Of a stretch of DNA of 64,000 bases, positions 25,409 to 37,228 are shown piece after piece (position 1 is the stretch's first letter; the number at the start of each line of letters is the position of its first letter). The stretch is taken from positions 248,001 through 312,000 of the forward strand of contig OY725506.1 of NCBI GenBank assembly GCA_963281255.1, written 5' to 3'. The translations under genes and the position numbers were made by a program. This DNA comes from Aphrocallistes beatrix (Eukaryota; Porifera; Hexactinellida; Sceptrulophora; Aphrocallistidae). The notes beneath the pieces were generated by a model, which did no database searches, was not told the DNA's origin, and saw only the letters and a program-made list of their open reading frames with translations.

Positions 25409-28400
25409 TTAGAAGCAATTGCAGTTTGGACAGATAGAAGATATCCCACCACCTCTATCTGAAGGATTTGGGTTTAAGGGTGTGATTTCTGTGGGTTCTT
25501 TTGATGTGTTGACAATTGGTTTTCCAAATCCAGGAAAGTTCTTTATTTTGTCTTTGTTTGCACCCAAATCTTCCGCGACATTTGTTGCAGCTTCTCCCAC
25601 AGCGATAGCTAAATAAAGAATTTAAGCTTAAAAGTATCTTATCCTTTCTTAAGATAAAGCAAAAAGAAATAATATGGTTATTTTGCTGAATTTGTGGAAA
25701 ATCAATGTTTTAGATTTTGGGTATTAATCAAAGAATTGAGAAATAATATTATTATTATTACCTTTTTCTGCGATATCTCGTTCTTTAGTTGTTTTATCTT
25801 TTGACTTCTCTTTCTCTTCCTTATCAGCTGATTTCCCTAACCCCATAGCTTTCCCAAACCCCATAGCTCCTTTTCCTAGTCCTACTACGTCTTTCCCAGC
25901 TCCCACTATTTCCTTAGCCTCTGCCACTCCTCCTACATTCACTCCTGCCAACTTCTCTACGTCTCCTGCTACCTTCAGACCTGAATCTGCCACTCCGAGA
26001 CCTGAAATAGTAATCTGTAAGTTGTTTGCTCATGCAGACAATTGAATTCGCTGGAGATAACCCATTCTCATTTCTTGATTAGTTTCGTTTGAGATTTTAG
26101 AAGTATGCTCGCCCTGGTATTCCCATTGATCAGGATTACTTCTTTTGATTTTAAAAGCTATATTAAATATTCCGACAATGTATACGGATATGTAAACCTA
26201 CCTTTATCTGCTATGTCGAGTCCCTTATCTGCCTGTCCCTTCGTGTCTTCCTCCTTTCCATCCTTCTCTTTCTCTTCCTTATCAGCTGATTTCCCTAACC
26301 CCACAGCTTTCCCTAGCCCCATAGCTCCTTTTCCTAGTCCTACTATGTCTTTCCCAGCTCCCACTATGTCCTTAGCCTCTGCCACTCCTCCTACATTCAC
26401 TCCTGCCAACTTCTCTACGTCTCCTGCTACCTTCAGACCTGAATCTGCCACTCCGAGACCTGAAATAGTAATCTGTAAGTTGTTTGCTCATGCAGACAAT
26501 TGAATTCGCTGGAGATAACCCATTCTCATTTCTTGATTAGTTTCGTTTGAGATTTTAGAAGTATGCTCGCCCTGGTATTCCCATTGATCAGGATTACTTC
26601 TTTTGATTTTAAAAGCTATATTAAATATTCCGACAATGTATACGGATATGTAAACCTACCTTTATCTGCTATGTCGAGTCCCTTATCTGCCTGTCCCTTC
26701 GTGTCTTCCTCCTTTCCATCCTTCTCTTTCTCTTCCTTATCAGCTGATTTCCCTAACCCCACAGCTTTCCCTAGCCCCATAGCTCCTTTTCCTAGTCCTA
26801 CTACGTCTTTCCCAGCTCCCACTATGTCCTTAGCCTCTGCCACTCCTCCTACATTCACTCCTGTCAACTTCTCTACGTCTCCTGCTACCTTCAGACCTGA
26901 ATCTGCCACTCCGAGACCTGAAATAATAGATTTAACGAATTATGCAAAGCCGAAGTCGTAACATGAAGATCTCCTATGATAGAATATCGATGTAATACGT
27001 ACATTTTGTATTTTGTTAGATTACCAAAGTATTGGGAATGGCGAGCAATGATCGCTTGGGTTGCTAGCAAACACGCTGAGGTCGCCAGCAACCTCTAGTA
27101 TTGCCCCGTAGCAACCCATAATGAATTCTTGCAACTCCGTAGCTGTGCCAGGGCCGGCGCCACCAGGAGTGTCCAGACACCCACTGCGTCCTGTTTTATC
27201 ATAATGTACAATATGTATCCCTCCATAAATGGACACCCACTTTCAGGGAAATCCTTCTTAGGACTCCCACTGCCGATAAAACAATGCGCCGGCTATGTAT
27301 GCCTATGGGCTCATCCCCCAAAGTGAAAGAGGAATAGCCAATCCACACCCCAATTGCTGAATTATTCGGAAATTTTAGAGGTTTTTTACATACATGAGTA
27401 TATATGTCATCAGTACGTAGCTATCTACAAATAATAATATAATGTAATTATGCTGCTTAGATAGTAAACCTACCTTTATCAGCTATGTCGAGTCCCTTCT
27501 CTGTCTGTCCCTTCGTGTCTTCCTCCTTTCCATCCTTCTCTTTCTCTTCCTTATCAGCTGATTTCCCTAATCCCATAGCTTTCCCAAACCCCATAGCTCC
27601 TTTTCCTAGTCCTACCACGTCTTTCCCAGCTCCCACTATGTCCTTAGCCTCTGCCACTCCTCTTACATTCACTCCTGTCAACTTCTCTACGTCTCCTGCT
27701 ACCTTCAGACCTGAATCTGCCACTCCGAGACCTGAAATAATAATATATAAGTGTATTGTTTGTTCATCTAGATTCTAGAGAATTTTGAAGATTCACACTA
27801 CCTGCTTTTTCCACTTAACAATAGATATACGTATTTGTTTATTCATAATTGTAGAGCTATAATTCGCATTTTCTTCAATTTAGTAAATATGCAAATTGCT
27901 TTGTTTGTCATTATTTGCTCTCTATGCTCGCATTGGTATTCCAATTGATCGGAATTACTTCTTTAAGTTTTAAAAAGTTACATGAAATATTCCTAAAATT
28001 TATATGAACAAAATGAAACACCTTTATCTGCTATGTCGAGTCCCTTCTCTGCCTGTCCCTTCGTGTCTTCCTCCTTTCCATCCTTCTCTTTCTCTTCCTT
28101 ATCAGCTGATTTCCCTAATCCCATAGCTTTCCCTAGCCCCATAGCTCCTTTTCCTAGTCCTACTACGTCTTTCCCAGCTCCCACTATGTCCTTAGCCTCT
28201 GCCACTCCTCCTACATTCACTCCTGTCAACTTCTCTACGTCTCCTGCTACCTTCAGACCTGAATCTGCCACTCCGAGACCTAGTTGGAGGATTATTACTA
28301 ATCTTTTCAATATCAAAACTTAAATGATACGCTACCAAGGTTCATAATGGTAATGTTATGTACATTGGAAGTTACTTATTTCGGTTTGATTCAAGGGTAA

Positions 28401-29045
28401 AACTATGGGGGGGCAATGCCTGAATCTCAAGACCCAGGGCCCCCCTTGGCAATGAGGTTGTTTCTGAACTGGACTGCAAATTTTAGACGTTTTTTCCCTT
28501 AAACCAAAGCTATTTTTAGTGTCTCCTGGATTAATACCTTTATCTGCTAGATCGAGTCCCTTCTCTATCTGTCCCTTTGTCCCTTCATCTCCATCCTTTC
28601 CTTTCTCATCTCCCTCTTTCTCATCTTTATCAGCTGATTTTCCTGATTCTGTATCTCCTTTCCCTTCTGCTACTGTGCTTTTACCAGCTCCCACTATGTC
28701 TTCAGTTTCTGCCACTTGTCCTGTGTCCTCTCCCGTCACATTTTCGTCCCCTGCCACCTTTGTAACAGGATCTTCTACTCCGGGATCTGAAATATATTTC
28801 ACATACAATTAATTAACTGCTCGTGATGCTCCAGTTGATGTTATATCCTCACCACTATCTGCTGTAGCCATTCCTTTCCCAGCATCACCTCCATCTTCTC
28901 CCTTGCCAACCTCGTTCCCATCCTCGCTCGCGTCTTTGAATTCCACTTCTAGTTCAGGAATTACGTCTTTGAATTCGTCATTCGTGTCTTTGTCTGCACT
29001 TGCGCTGTTCCCATTCAAATTTTCTGTCTTCTCTCCTTCACTCAT
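25409..29045 (-). CDS. Eight-exon repeat protein with 86-aa Gly/Lys repeats
   Basis: Exons 29045-28853, 28786-28538, 28279-28022, 27731-27474, 26917-26660, 26459-26202, 26001-25762 and 25608-25409 join in phase 1 everywhere, giving 637 aa. Exon 1 (from ATG 29045) is Asp/Glu-rich. Exons 3-6 are each exactly 258 nt. They encode GLGVADSGLKVAGDVEKL, then VGAGKDVVGLGKGAMGLG, then a charged KSADKEEKEK segment ending LDIADK. Exons 2 and 7 are diverged or shortened versions. The last exon ends CPNCNCF. The repeats are amphipathic and Gly-rich like GZ proteins but not alignable in detail. No signal peptide or known domain. The exon 3 donor (GTGTTT) is weak. Confidence 0.7.
26004..26659 (-). repeat. 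Recent 458-bp tandem duplication of exon plus intron
   Basis: 26004-26459 and 26462-26917 match base for base except for a few changes (for example CTATGTCT versus CTACGTCT), introns included. One unit is one 258-nt repeat exon plus a 200-bp intron. Much younger than the other exon copies. Confidence 0.85.
27000..27330. repeat. Foreign-looking repeat piece inside an intron of the repeat gene
   Basis: The longer intron between exons 4 and 5 carries a G/C-richer stretch (GCCAGGGCCGGCGCCACCAG at about 27148; GGACACCCACTTTC), like a MITE end. No gene supported. Confidence 0.4.
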
Positions 29046-30167
29046 GTAGCACTCTAATGGACTATTGAAGGAATTTGTATTCAAAATGAAATATGGACAT
29101 TTTTCTTGATAAGTTTAAACTCAGGTTCTCCAAAATTCGAACGAAAATACTTGAATAATCACGTTAAATTCGAGATAAACGAGTATCAATTTCCTAAGAA
29201 AATATTCTAATTTGGGGAAATAACTCAATTTAGCCTACCTAATTGCATACTATCAACCCTACTGATTCTATAGTACAGTCTTACTATGTATTATTATGCA
29301 CAAACTGTCTTCGGCTCAGATTTCTGTTCCACCTTTATTTGTCTGACATAATACTACACATATGTGGAGAGTCTACCTGTGACTTCTCTACTGTACTCAT
29401 GAGCTAGGTTGTTATTGCACATGTAGCTCTTAATTAATTTACACTGCATTTCTCCAGTTATTAATCAGCTAAATACTAACTTGATAAAAATAGATTTTCA
29501 CAGGTTGAGGAAGGTTATATTTAGATTCAACTATTATGCGTATATTAAAATTTCGGAAATATTTAAATTTTCTATTCTGGGTAACATTATTTAATATTAT
29601 TTAATAAAGGATAAATCCATAATCTCATCATTTCACAGCCATTATCTGTTTAAGATTATATCAGGGAAATACAATGCTGAGTAATAATTTCCAGACCCAA
29701 ATTATGAGATAGCACTACTGATAGAATATTTGCATGTGTGTGTGTTGGGTAATCTTTTCATATCAAACTTAGAAGATGGTACTAATGGCCGAATATTTGC
29801 ATGCAGATAAGTCTACTTGTTTTTTCCGCTGTTTTTGCAACGTGTTTCCCGATTAATCGGCGCCTGCAGCTTTACATATTGCATAATAAGATAATATAAT
29901 TATTAGTGTGGAGAAGTAGATTGTCATGTGAATTGATTGATTACAACAATTTGCAAATTGATGAATGTTATCTGCTAAGTGCAAAGTGGAGTTTACCTGG
30001 TGGTAATGGCTGTAAACTACAAAAAATTTTAAATATTATCATTTCCGGCGAATGTAAGTTCCCCTTTCTGCTCGAATTAGTATTTAAGTGGTTTCAATTT
30101 GATTGTTCAACAGAAAAAATAAAATCCAAAGTTTCAAAAAAACAACAGAATAAACTGAACATCCAAG
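29046..30167. other. Spacer between - and + strand blocks
   Basis: Presumably holds the promoters of the repeat gene (- strand) and CAP1 (+ strand). A TATTTAAG element lies near 30089. Nothing else recognisable. Confidence 0.5.
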
Positions 30168-30665
30168 ATGCAAAATTCTTCATCAAATATCTCCATTGCT
30201 GAAGCCCAAATGAACAGTTCAACCAATTATTTAAGAGTTCCCCAGCTAGAGAGGAAGGTATTGAGACAAAATACTTCCAATGCCTTCTCGCATCATCGAA
30301 AATCATTGAGCTGTACCTGCCTCCTCGACTTAGAAGCTATTGTTAACGGGGACATGATTAATTGCATAGAGGCGAATTCAGAGTACTTAGAAATGTCTTC
30401 ATCTACAATAGATGTCTCCAATACCCAAACAGTGGCAGAAGGTAGTGAAGTATTAGTGGCAAGAAGTGAGGAAGTGAGTGAAAATCAAGAGAGAAACCCT
30501 AATGGAAACTCTACCCGTAGGCAGCGAAGAAGGAGATGCCTCAAGTTCAGAAGGATACCTGGAATGTTGGGCAGGCAGTTCGTGAAGATTGGTGGAGGAG
30601 TGGCTCATGCAGTGGAACATTTCGTTGATTCCATTCCAGACATCCTTGAAAACTTTGGAAACTGA
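30168..30665 (+). CDS. CAP1, Ser/Cys-motif plus amphipathic-helix protein
   Basis: Single-exon gene of 165 aa from ATG 30168. It has three parts that recur in CAP2-CAP5: a Ser/Asn-rich N-terminus; the motif KSLSCTCLLDLE (about residues 45-56); and a basic region (RRQRRRRCLKFRR) leading to an amphipathic C-terminal helix with LGRQFVKIGGGVAHAVEHFV, then DSIPDILENF. No signal peptide and no long hydrophobic helix. Family not recognised. The paired cysteines and basic/amphipathic end suggest peripheral membrane attachment (inference). A microsatellite (GTT)n lies 80 bp after the stop. Confidence 0.65.
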   Translation: MQNSSSNISIAEAQMNSSTNYLRVPQLERKVLRQNTSNAFSHHRKSLSCTCLLDLEAIVNGDMINCIEANSEYLEMSSSTIDVSNTQTVAEGSEVLVARSEEVSENQERNPNGNSTRRQRRRRCLKFRRIPGMLGRQFVKIGGGVAHAVEHFVDSIPDILENFGN

Positions 30666-30743
30666 ATATTTAATTTAACTATCAGTTGTACTAATTATCA
30701 GCTACCACTGATACACTTGAATTTTTGTGTTTTTTGTCCCTAA

Positions 30744-30745
30744 AA

Positions 30746-30787
<42 letters not shown>
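30744..30787. repeat. (GTT)n microsatellite
   Basis: About 43 bp of GTT repeats downstream of CAP1. A shorter (GTT)n follows CAP3 at 34212-34243, at a similar distance after its stop. Confidence 0.9.
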
Positions 30788-30789
<2 letters not shown>

Positions 30790-30838
30790 TTGTTCTACCA
30801 CAAAAAAATAAAGATTCTTACTTTGTATCCAACGAGTA

Positions 30839-31305
30839 CTCTAACCGGACAAAAGTATTTAAAATCCTTACTATTTTCCATCATAACGAGTTATAAAGTG
30901 GGTCTATTCATGAGTGAAATGTAACCAAACTGTAACAGATACTATAATTTCGATTTCAAATTCATATCTAATCTCATTCGAATTCCTCAGGTTTGAGCCC
31001 TTCTATTACTATACTCATAAGTTGAATTATTATCAATCTATGTCACTTTGTGCCACTTTTCACTCCCGTTACCATTAGACATGATGACGAGGAGTGGCAC
31101 AAAGTGGCACAGTTTGATTAATCTTAACCTTGGAAATGAATAAATCAATAGAAGGCATCTAACCTGAGTAATTCGAATGTGTAGAATATGAATTTGAAAG
31201 CGAAATTATAATATCTGTAACAGTTTCACTCCATGAATAGCCCTACTTTATAACTCATTATGATGGAAAATAGTAAGGATTTCAAATACTTTTGTCCGAT
31301 TAGAG
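30839..31305. mobile_element. MITE with ACCGGACAAAAGTATT ends, TA target (467 bp)
   Basis: The ends CTCTAACCGGACAAAAG and CTTTTGTCCGATTAGAG are flanked by TA. The inverted repeats extend about 80 bp inward (TAAAGTGGGTCTATTCATGA against its complement). Relative of the 20464-20942 element. Confidence 0.85.
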
Positions 31306-32156
31306 TATACTGACCTAGAGAGTTTATAGCATTGGCTTCCTTCATGAACTTGATAAGGGATGGATACCCCTTCTAATAAAATTATCGATGTTAATTCAAT
31401 TTTAACACGAAACTTTTTTAAACTTTAAGAGCGGTCTTATTCAATATTTTACTTATTTATATATTTTTTCGTCATTCGTCAAGAATCACGATAAAGTGTT
31501 GCATTTGGGATCCAAATGCGGTATTTATCGTGAATCTGAATCGATAAATGAAAGATAAAATAAGCCAAAACCTGAATAGGGCCGCTCAATGCTCAACAGT
31601 TGAGTTATATCTTGAAGAGTCGATTTGGAACATTTCGTACAATTTTAACTTCAAATTGCCTAACCCACTACATATTTTGGCCGGAATAACTTCGTCAGGC
31701 CTTTTGTGGTGTTTTTGGCATTAATAGTAACTAATTTGAACAGTGATTATTCATAATTATTTTATTATTATCGAATAGACCCCTTTCACGTAATTTACCC
31801 TAAATGTAGTTATAATTGACTAAGATTAGAGTAGAGTTTGTGTAGTAATTTCTCCTTTCACTCATACCTTGGTTTCTCAAATGTTATTCAGCTCATGAAA
31901 TATTACGTACTTGTTTATTACTTAGGTAATGACCAGTAAGAGTTAGAGCTCTTAAGAATATGTATTTGTATGTGAAAGTACGGGACAATTTCCTGTAGAC
32001 AGTAGTTTCCAGATAAATGTGCTTACAAATGTACAGATAATATTCAGTGATAATATAAAGGATAGCAAATAATCGTCAGGAAACATAACAACAAGCAAAT
32101 CAACTGATAATACAAATAACAACAAGCAAATCAACTGATAATACAAGCCTTGAAAG

Positions 32157-32396
32157 ATGAATTCAACTGACTCCATCCGCTCTTTGAATTCAACTGACTC
32201 CATCCGCTCTTTAGTTTCAAAAAGTTCAGGGAAAGATTGCTCTACAGCTAAAGAGAAACCCCGAACTAAGTTCACTGGCAAGAAATTCTTTCGCCTAATC
32301 TTTCTCCCATTCACTCAATTTGGGGACGTAGTCATTGCTTTGCTTGATTTTTTGGTAGAAATCATACCAGATAATGTTGCAGATATTTTTGGATAA
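32157..32396 (+). CDS. CAP2, short CAP-family member
   Basis: Single-exon frame of 79 aa from ATG 32157. The N-terminus is an exact duplication (NSTDSIRSL twice, a 27-bp tandem repeat). The C-terminus matches the CAP helix (KKFFRLIFLPFTQFGDVVIA, then LVEIIPDNVADIFG). The SC-C motif of the other members is absent; only a single DCS remains. A TATAAAGG element lies near 32056, about 100 bp upstream. It could be a reduced but functional copy. Confidence 0.5.
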   Translation: MNSTDSIRSLNSTDSIRSLVSKSSGKDCSTAKEKPRTKFTGKKFFRLIFLPFTQFGDVVIALLDFLVEIIPDNVADIFG

Positions 32397-32705
32397 CAAC
32401 TGTATCAAATATTTTTATTTGTTTTCTCTCATTTAAAGTTTATGCCCCATTATTTGTTATTAAATTAAACATTTTATTTAAATAATTGTGAAAAATACAA
32501 ACATATTTTGAAATGTTTACTCTCCTCTGTCTGATTATTAATAATATCACATCGTAATAAAAGCTTAACGTTCTTGAGACACTTTCAATGGAAAATAAAT
32601 ATTTTTTCAGAAATATTGGGTCGAGAGGACACTCAAAGAGATCGTTGCAGTACTTTCATAACAATATTAGACAACAACAACACATGCCCTACCTGTAAAT
32701 AAAAT

Positions 32706-33253
32706 ACAGGTATCCCTCGCCGTTCGCGGGAGTTACGTTCCTGAGAATTGTCGCGAATGGCAAAATCGCGAACGGCAAGACGTGAGTTCAATGAGAATAG
32801 TGGGGTTACGTTCCTAGATTATAAAAACGACGCTAGATACAGTTTGCTAAATACGTTATTGATTCAATAGTTGAGCTGTAATACTGATACAAACACTGGC
32901 ACAAGTGAAATGGTAGTAATAAATGAAGTGATAAATGAAAGATATAGATCCCCTAGTAGCAAACCTTCCTCTTAGGCATTTTGTAATTATTAGGTAGAAA
33001 ATGATAAGTATAGAAACAATATAGAGTCTAGTATTAGTATAGAACAATAGAAACAGTAAACGATATTGCCAGGATAATATGGAGATACATATAAGGTTAT
33101 GGACTTATGCTAGCCCATGAAACTACTGAAGAGAGTAACGAAACCGCGAATAGTCGAGGGAACGAGTCGCGAATAGCAAAACAAGACTCAAAACATTTTC
33201 CGCAAATAGTCGAAATCGCGAATGACAAACTCGCGAACGGAGAGGGCTGCCTG
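32706..33253. mobile_element. MITE with CAGGTATCCCTCGCCGTTCG ends, TA target (548 bp)
   Basis: Left CAGGTATCCCTCGCCGTTCG and right CGAACGGAGAGGGCTGCCTG ends are flanked by TA. CGCGAATGGCAAAATCGCGA and CGCGAATAG words recur inside. Non-autonomous; the small frames in it are not genes. Confidence 0.85.
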
Positions 33254-33667
33254 TATATCCAAACAGACAACAATATTACAATTTCTTAATGATGGCATCT
33301 CCCTTTATTCTCGGAGTTGAAGACGTATGGATTATGTTAAACTTTTTAGTTTTAATTCGATCAGATAAATGATAGAGTGCAAAGCTTAAAATAGATTGGA
33401 AGGAATAATAGTAAACATACGAACTAAAAATAGTTGTCGAGTAACACCAAAGCACTTTAGGAATGTCCCTACGTGTATCCACTGGAAACTTAAGTAATTT
33501 CCAGTCACTGAATTATATTGAACCAAATTGAAAGTATTGTCGGAATATTGGAAGTTCACTGATCAATGCTGAGTGAGTTCAGTATGGTTGAATCTGAGAC
33601 AGTATATAAGCCACTGCTAATGGCAATAAAGAGAAAACCTATACTCAACTCAACACAGATTTATACA

Positions 33668-34156
33668 ATGCAAACGCAAAATAGCGACCAACAGCTGACT
33701 TTCCTTGAGTCCGTCATTGACTTCCCGTCTGATGTGGAGACCGATTCAATAAAGAGGAGTAAATCTCCGAATTTTCAAGGATTGAATCACGCTATTCGCC
33801 AGTCAATGAGCTGTTCCTGTCTAGTCAACCTAGACCAGTACATTAACAATCTCGGAGATTGTTCTGGTCGAGAAATTCAACACAATTCGTCAACTAGGGA
33901 TGTCTCAGGTTTTTTTAATAAAAAATATGAGACGATTGATGATGAGGATGCAGTAGAGGTACCTCGACCACGTAAAGCTGTTTTAGAGCGAAAGCCTACT
34001 ACAGAATCTGATAAATTAATATTCGATTCTCCCAAGAAAGCGAAAGGGGAGAATCGCGTTAAAAAGAGACTCCGCATCTTGGGTCGTCCTTTTGCAAGAT
34101 TGGGTGAAGGAATGTTGCATGCAATGGAGCATTTAGTGGAAGCAATTCCGATCTAA
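33668..34156 (+). CDS. CAP3, CAP-family gene with frameshifted C-terminus
   Basis: Single-exon gene. I choose ATG 33668 because it aligns with the start of CAP4 (MQTQN / MQAQN) and a TATATAAG box at 33602 lies between it and the longer upstream frame. 162 aa, with an acidic/Ser-rich N-terminus, QSMSCSCLVNLDQYINN, the STRDVSGF motif shared with CAP4, and the basic plus amphipathic end LGRPFARLGEGMLHAMEHLV. It stops at EAIPI, while the next frame continues with residues homologous to the paralogues' ending (DLIEEL). One base has therefore been lost or gained near 34150, truncating about ten residues. Confidence 0.65.
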   Translation: MQTQNSDQQLTFLESVIDFPSDVETDSIKRSKSPNFQGLNHAIRQSMSCSCLVNLDQYINNLGDCSGREIQHNSSTRDVSGFFNKKYETIDDEDAVEVPRPRKAVLERKPTTESDKLIFDSPKKAKGENRVKKRLRILGRPFARLGEGMLHAMEHLVEAIPI

Positions 34157-34436
34157 TCGAGGAGTTGACGAACAAATGAGTTCAGTGTTTTGATATTCAG
34201 TCATTAGGTTATTTGTTGTTGTTGTTGTTGTTGTTGTTGTTTTCTATTTCTTGTGAATTTAACGTTAACTAACTACATATTTAATTAAAAATATCAAGAA
34301 TTTATTTGCAAATATTTTGTCTGAAATCTCAACACAGATAGTTCATTTACTCGTAATACCTTTCTAAGTACACACTTACATTCATCCATGCCTAAACACC
34401 AGGAGTTCTATCCGAAAATTCTTCAACACCCTATAA

Positions 34437-34580
34437 CAGTGGTTCCCAACCTGGAGGCCATGGACCCCTTAGTGGTCCACAGGTTTCGAAATTTTGTGTT
34501 ACGGTTAGTAGGATGGGGTCCACAGAATATAGGAAACTTTTTATAGGGGGTCCACAGCCCAAAAAGGTTGAAGACCGCTC
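34437..34580. mobile_element. hAT-type MITE, 8-bp target duplication CCCTATAA
   Basis: Begins CAGTGGTTCCCAACC and ends GGTTGAAGACCGCTC. Flanked by CCCTATAA on both sides (34429-34436, 34581-34588). The 8-bp duplication and the CAGTGGTT end are typical of hAT elements. Confidence 0.9.
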
Positions 34581-34768
34581 CCCTATAACGACCATTCCAA
34601 ACCCTGAGAGTCGATTATTTTCCAGAATATCTGGTACTTATTAGGACAAGTCCATTGAAAATACTAAGTAATACTCGTGATGTCAGTAATGGAACTCTGA
34701 AACACTATAAAAGCAACTGATAAATGGGAGTTAAGTAGAAAAATCAAATCAACTCCAATATCTACAAA

Positions 34769-35239
34769 ATGCAAGCACAAAATAACTCGCAACCAACTTT
34801 CGTTTTCACCTGTGTTGATGACTCCCGATGTGATGTAGAGTCCGATTCGATACTGAGGAGTAAACCGCCGAATCTTCCAGGATTTAAAAGCACTCTTCGT
34901 GAGTCACTGAGCTGTTCCTGTCTACTCAACATTGACCAGTACACCAACAATCAAGAATATTGTGCGGATACAGTTTCTCAAGAAATACAATACAATTCGT
35001 CTACCAGAGACATCACAGCTTTTTACACGCCAAGGACAAATCCTAGCTCAGAGATACATTCCGGAGCTGCGAAATCTGTTTCTGAATCTCCGAAGAAAGC
35101 GGAAAGGAGGACTGGCAGGTTTAGAAGGGGACTGTGCATTTTAGGGCGTCCGTTTGCCCAAATGGGTGCCGGATTAGGGCACTTAATGGACATCTTAATG
35201 GACTCCGTTCCTGACTTAGTTGATGAATTTCACAAATAA
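34769..35239 (+). CDS. CAP4, CAP-family gene
   Basis: Single-exon gene of 156 aa from ATG 34769, with CTATAAAAG at about 34704 (65 bp upstream). It shares with CAP3 the segments DVESDSI, ESLSCSCLLNIDQYTNN and STRDITAF, and ends with LGRPFAQMGAGLGHLMDIL, then DSVPDLVDEF. It shows what the intact CAP3 end should resemble. The conserved parts are the Cys motif and the terminal amphipathic helix; the middle is loose. Cellular role unknown. Confidence 0.65.
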   Translation: MQAQNNSQPTFVFTCVDDSRCDVESDSILRSKPPNLPGFKSTLRESLSCSCLLNIDQYTNNQEYCADTVSQEIQYNSSTRDITAFYTPRTNPSSEIHSGAAKSVSESPKKAERRTGRFRRGLCILGRPFAQMGAGLGHLMDILMDSVPDLVDEFHK

Positions 35240-37228
35240 GTCCAGATTCTTGAAGCTTCAGTTTTTCATGTTAATACTGTTAATGTTGATTTTGTGTTTC
35301 ATTCTTTTTCTATTTCTTACTTGTTCTGAGGCTACTGATGTAATTTAAAAAGTTTGATTTGCAACTATTTTCCTGAAAAGTTTAATCGCAAAACTATTAT
35401 AGTACACTTTCTATATATAGAAACATTAACCTTCGTATTTTTAACTAAAAAGATATCCCGAATCCCTAATAGTTAAATTCCTATACGTCTGTAAACATAG
35501 AATTGTAACTTTCAATTATCCAACAGAATTATGTTTATTTTATTTTCACGTTGGGAAATACTGATTATTTTGATAATAATAATTCACTATCGAAATAAGA
35601 ACCCAACCTAGTGATATATCATCCTATATGGAATGTTAGGATAAGTAATAAATTAATAACAATCACAGAGCACTACTGTTATGAGTCCAATTGTCCACCT
35701 GGTACTTAGGGTACCTCCATGTGCGGATAGGGCTGCTATGGAGCTGGGTTTCATCCCATTTTGTCCCTGCCACTCTGCCAGATTGGAATCGCCTAGGTTT
35801 TCATGTACACTGGTATTATACAGCCCTCCTAAATTTTCATAAATCAATAAATAGCACTATAATATAGAGTAAATTGGGTAATATTCTAAATGTTCACGCT
35901 CCTAAACACTTTCGTGTTTAAAATCATTCGCCTAAAGGAACATCTCGCGCTCCTAGACAATCCCTTGCACTGGACTCGTAATACATTGAACTAGTTCTAT
36001 TCCTGAATTATGTTCCAATGGAATAACGCTATTTAATGGAATTAAGTCTGAATTCGTTACATTGGGAGGTTAGAAATATTAGAATCCAGCCTTTGCTTCC
36101 GATCAGAAAGACTTCTTGAAGTCAACTACCAAACTGTATCACTAGATGCTAAGCAAGGAATTAGTATTGAGTATCAAGTGCTGGTCAAATTGAACATTCT
36201 TTATAACATAAACGTCTAATCTTACGTAAGTCTCCTACACACTGTGTTGATTGTTATTGACAGGAATATTGAGAGTATTTATTTAGGTTTAAATATTTTT
36301 GAAACGATTTAAAGAGTATTATACCCGAAAGAGTTCCCGGCGTTATTCTCTTAAACAGGTGCTGATGACGAAAATAGTTAATTCATTCTATCCCTCCCCA
36401 TTCCGTAGCATTTATAAATATGATACTATGATAATATATTTTCCCAGTTTAAGCAACGTATAAAACTTAGCGCTTCATGAAAACATCCATCCATTACTGA
36501 GTTCTTAAAAATTGAATATTCAGTTAATGTCATTGATAATTCACTCTTTACTTAAAGCATGGTGCCCAGAGCAAGCTTTGACTGAGAAATCTTCTTATCT
36601 AAAAGTTGAGGTGACTGAGTGAGCGATGTAGGTACGCATGCCTGATTACTGTAAGCAAATACAGATTTCAGGAATTTCAGGAATTTCTTCTTCTTCACTG
36701 CATCCGATATTGAACTGTACTCTGCCGAAACTATTTACATTTTAAGTGAATCAATTCATAATTTTAGTTCTCTAAATCTGTACTTAAATTTAATTTTTTT
36801 GAAAAGCTAACGGCATAAATTCAATGTCGATGAATTCGATTTCTCAATTCTTTGATTGAGAAATAGTTACTTTGTTGTCACCAACCTGACTAAAAATTCT
36901 ATTTTTATGATAAAAAACTTTTAAAACTTGCGCCATTACTCTACCATCTGTAATAGTCCGTAACCTCACACAAATGATTACACAGTGATACTAAGAGTTT
37001 CTACCTGCTTAGTCATGCTTATTGCGTATATAAACTTTTCTGTAAATTTAGGAGACAGTACCGTTATCCTGAAGTAATAGTCTGTGCTTTCCAGTAGTTT
37101 ATTGCTGAGTGATAATTATGCCAACTCTATGCTTAATAACGGCGACAGAATTGTATAAATACAGGTTCCATTAAGTATTATTAACACAGTAAGAACTTAA
37201 AAACAAACAGAAACAGCAACTGAAAGAA
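35240..37228. other. Long AT-rich spacer
   Basis: No supported gene. At about 35670-35830 is a stretch of balanced base content (GGTACCTCCATGTGCGGATA) with a minus-strand open frame of 64 codons. It looks like a repeat fragment rather than a gene. The rest shows nothing. Confidence 0.5.

Noticed and set aside
27021-27326. Small ORFs in the long intron of the repeat gene
   Set aside because: They lie in G/C-richer MITE-like sequence with no start context or homologue.
35653-35847. 64-codon minus-strand ORF in balanced-composition sequence
   Set aside because: Looks like a repeat fragment. No promoter, no paralogue here and no domain I can name.
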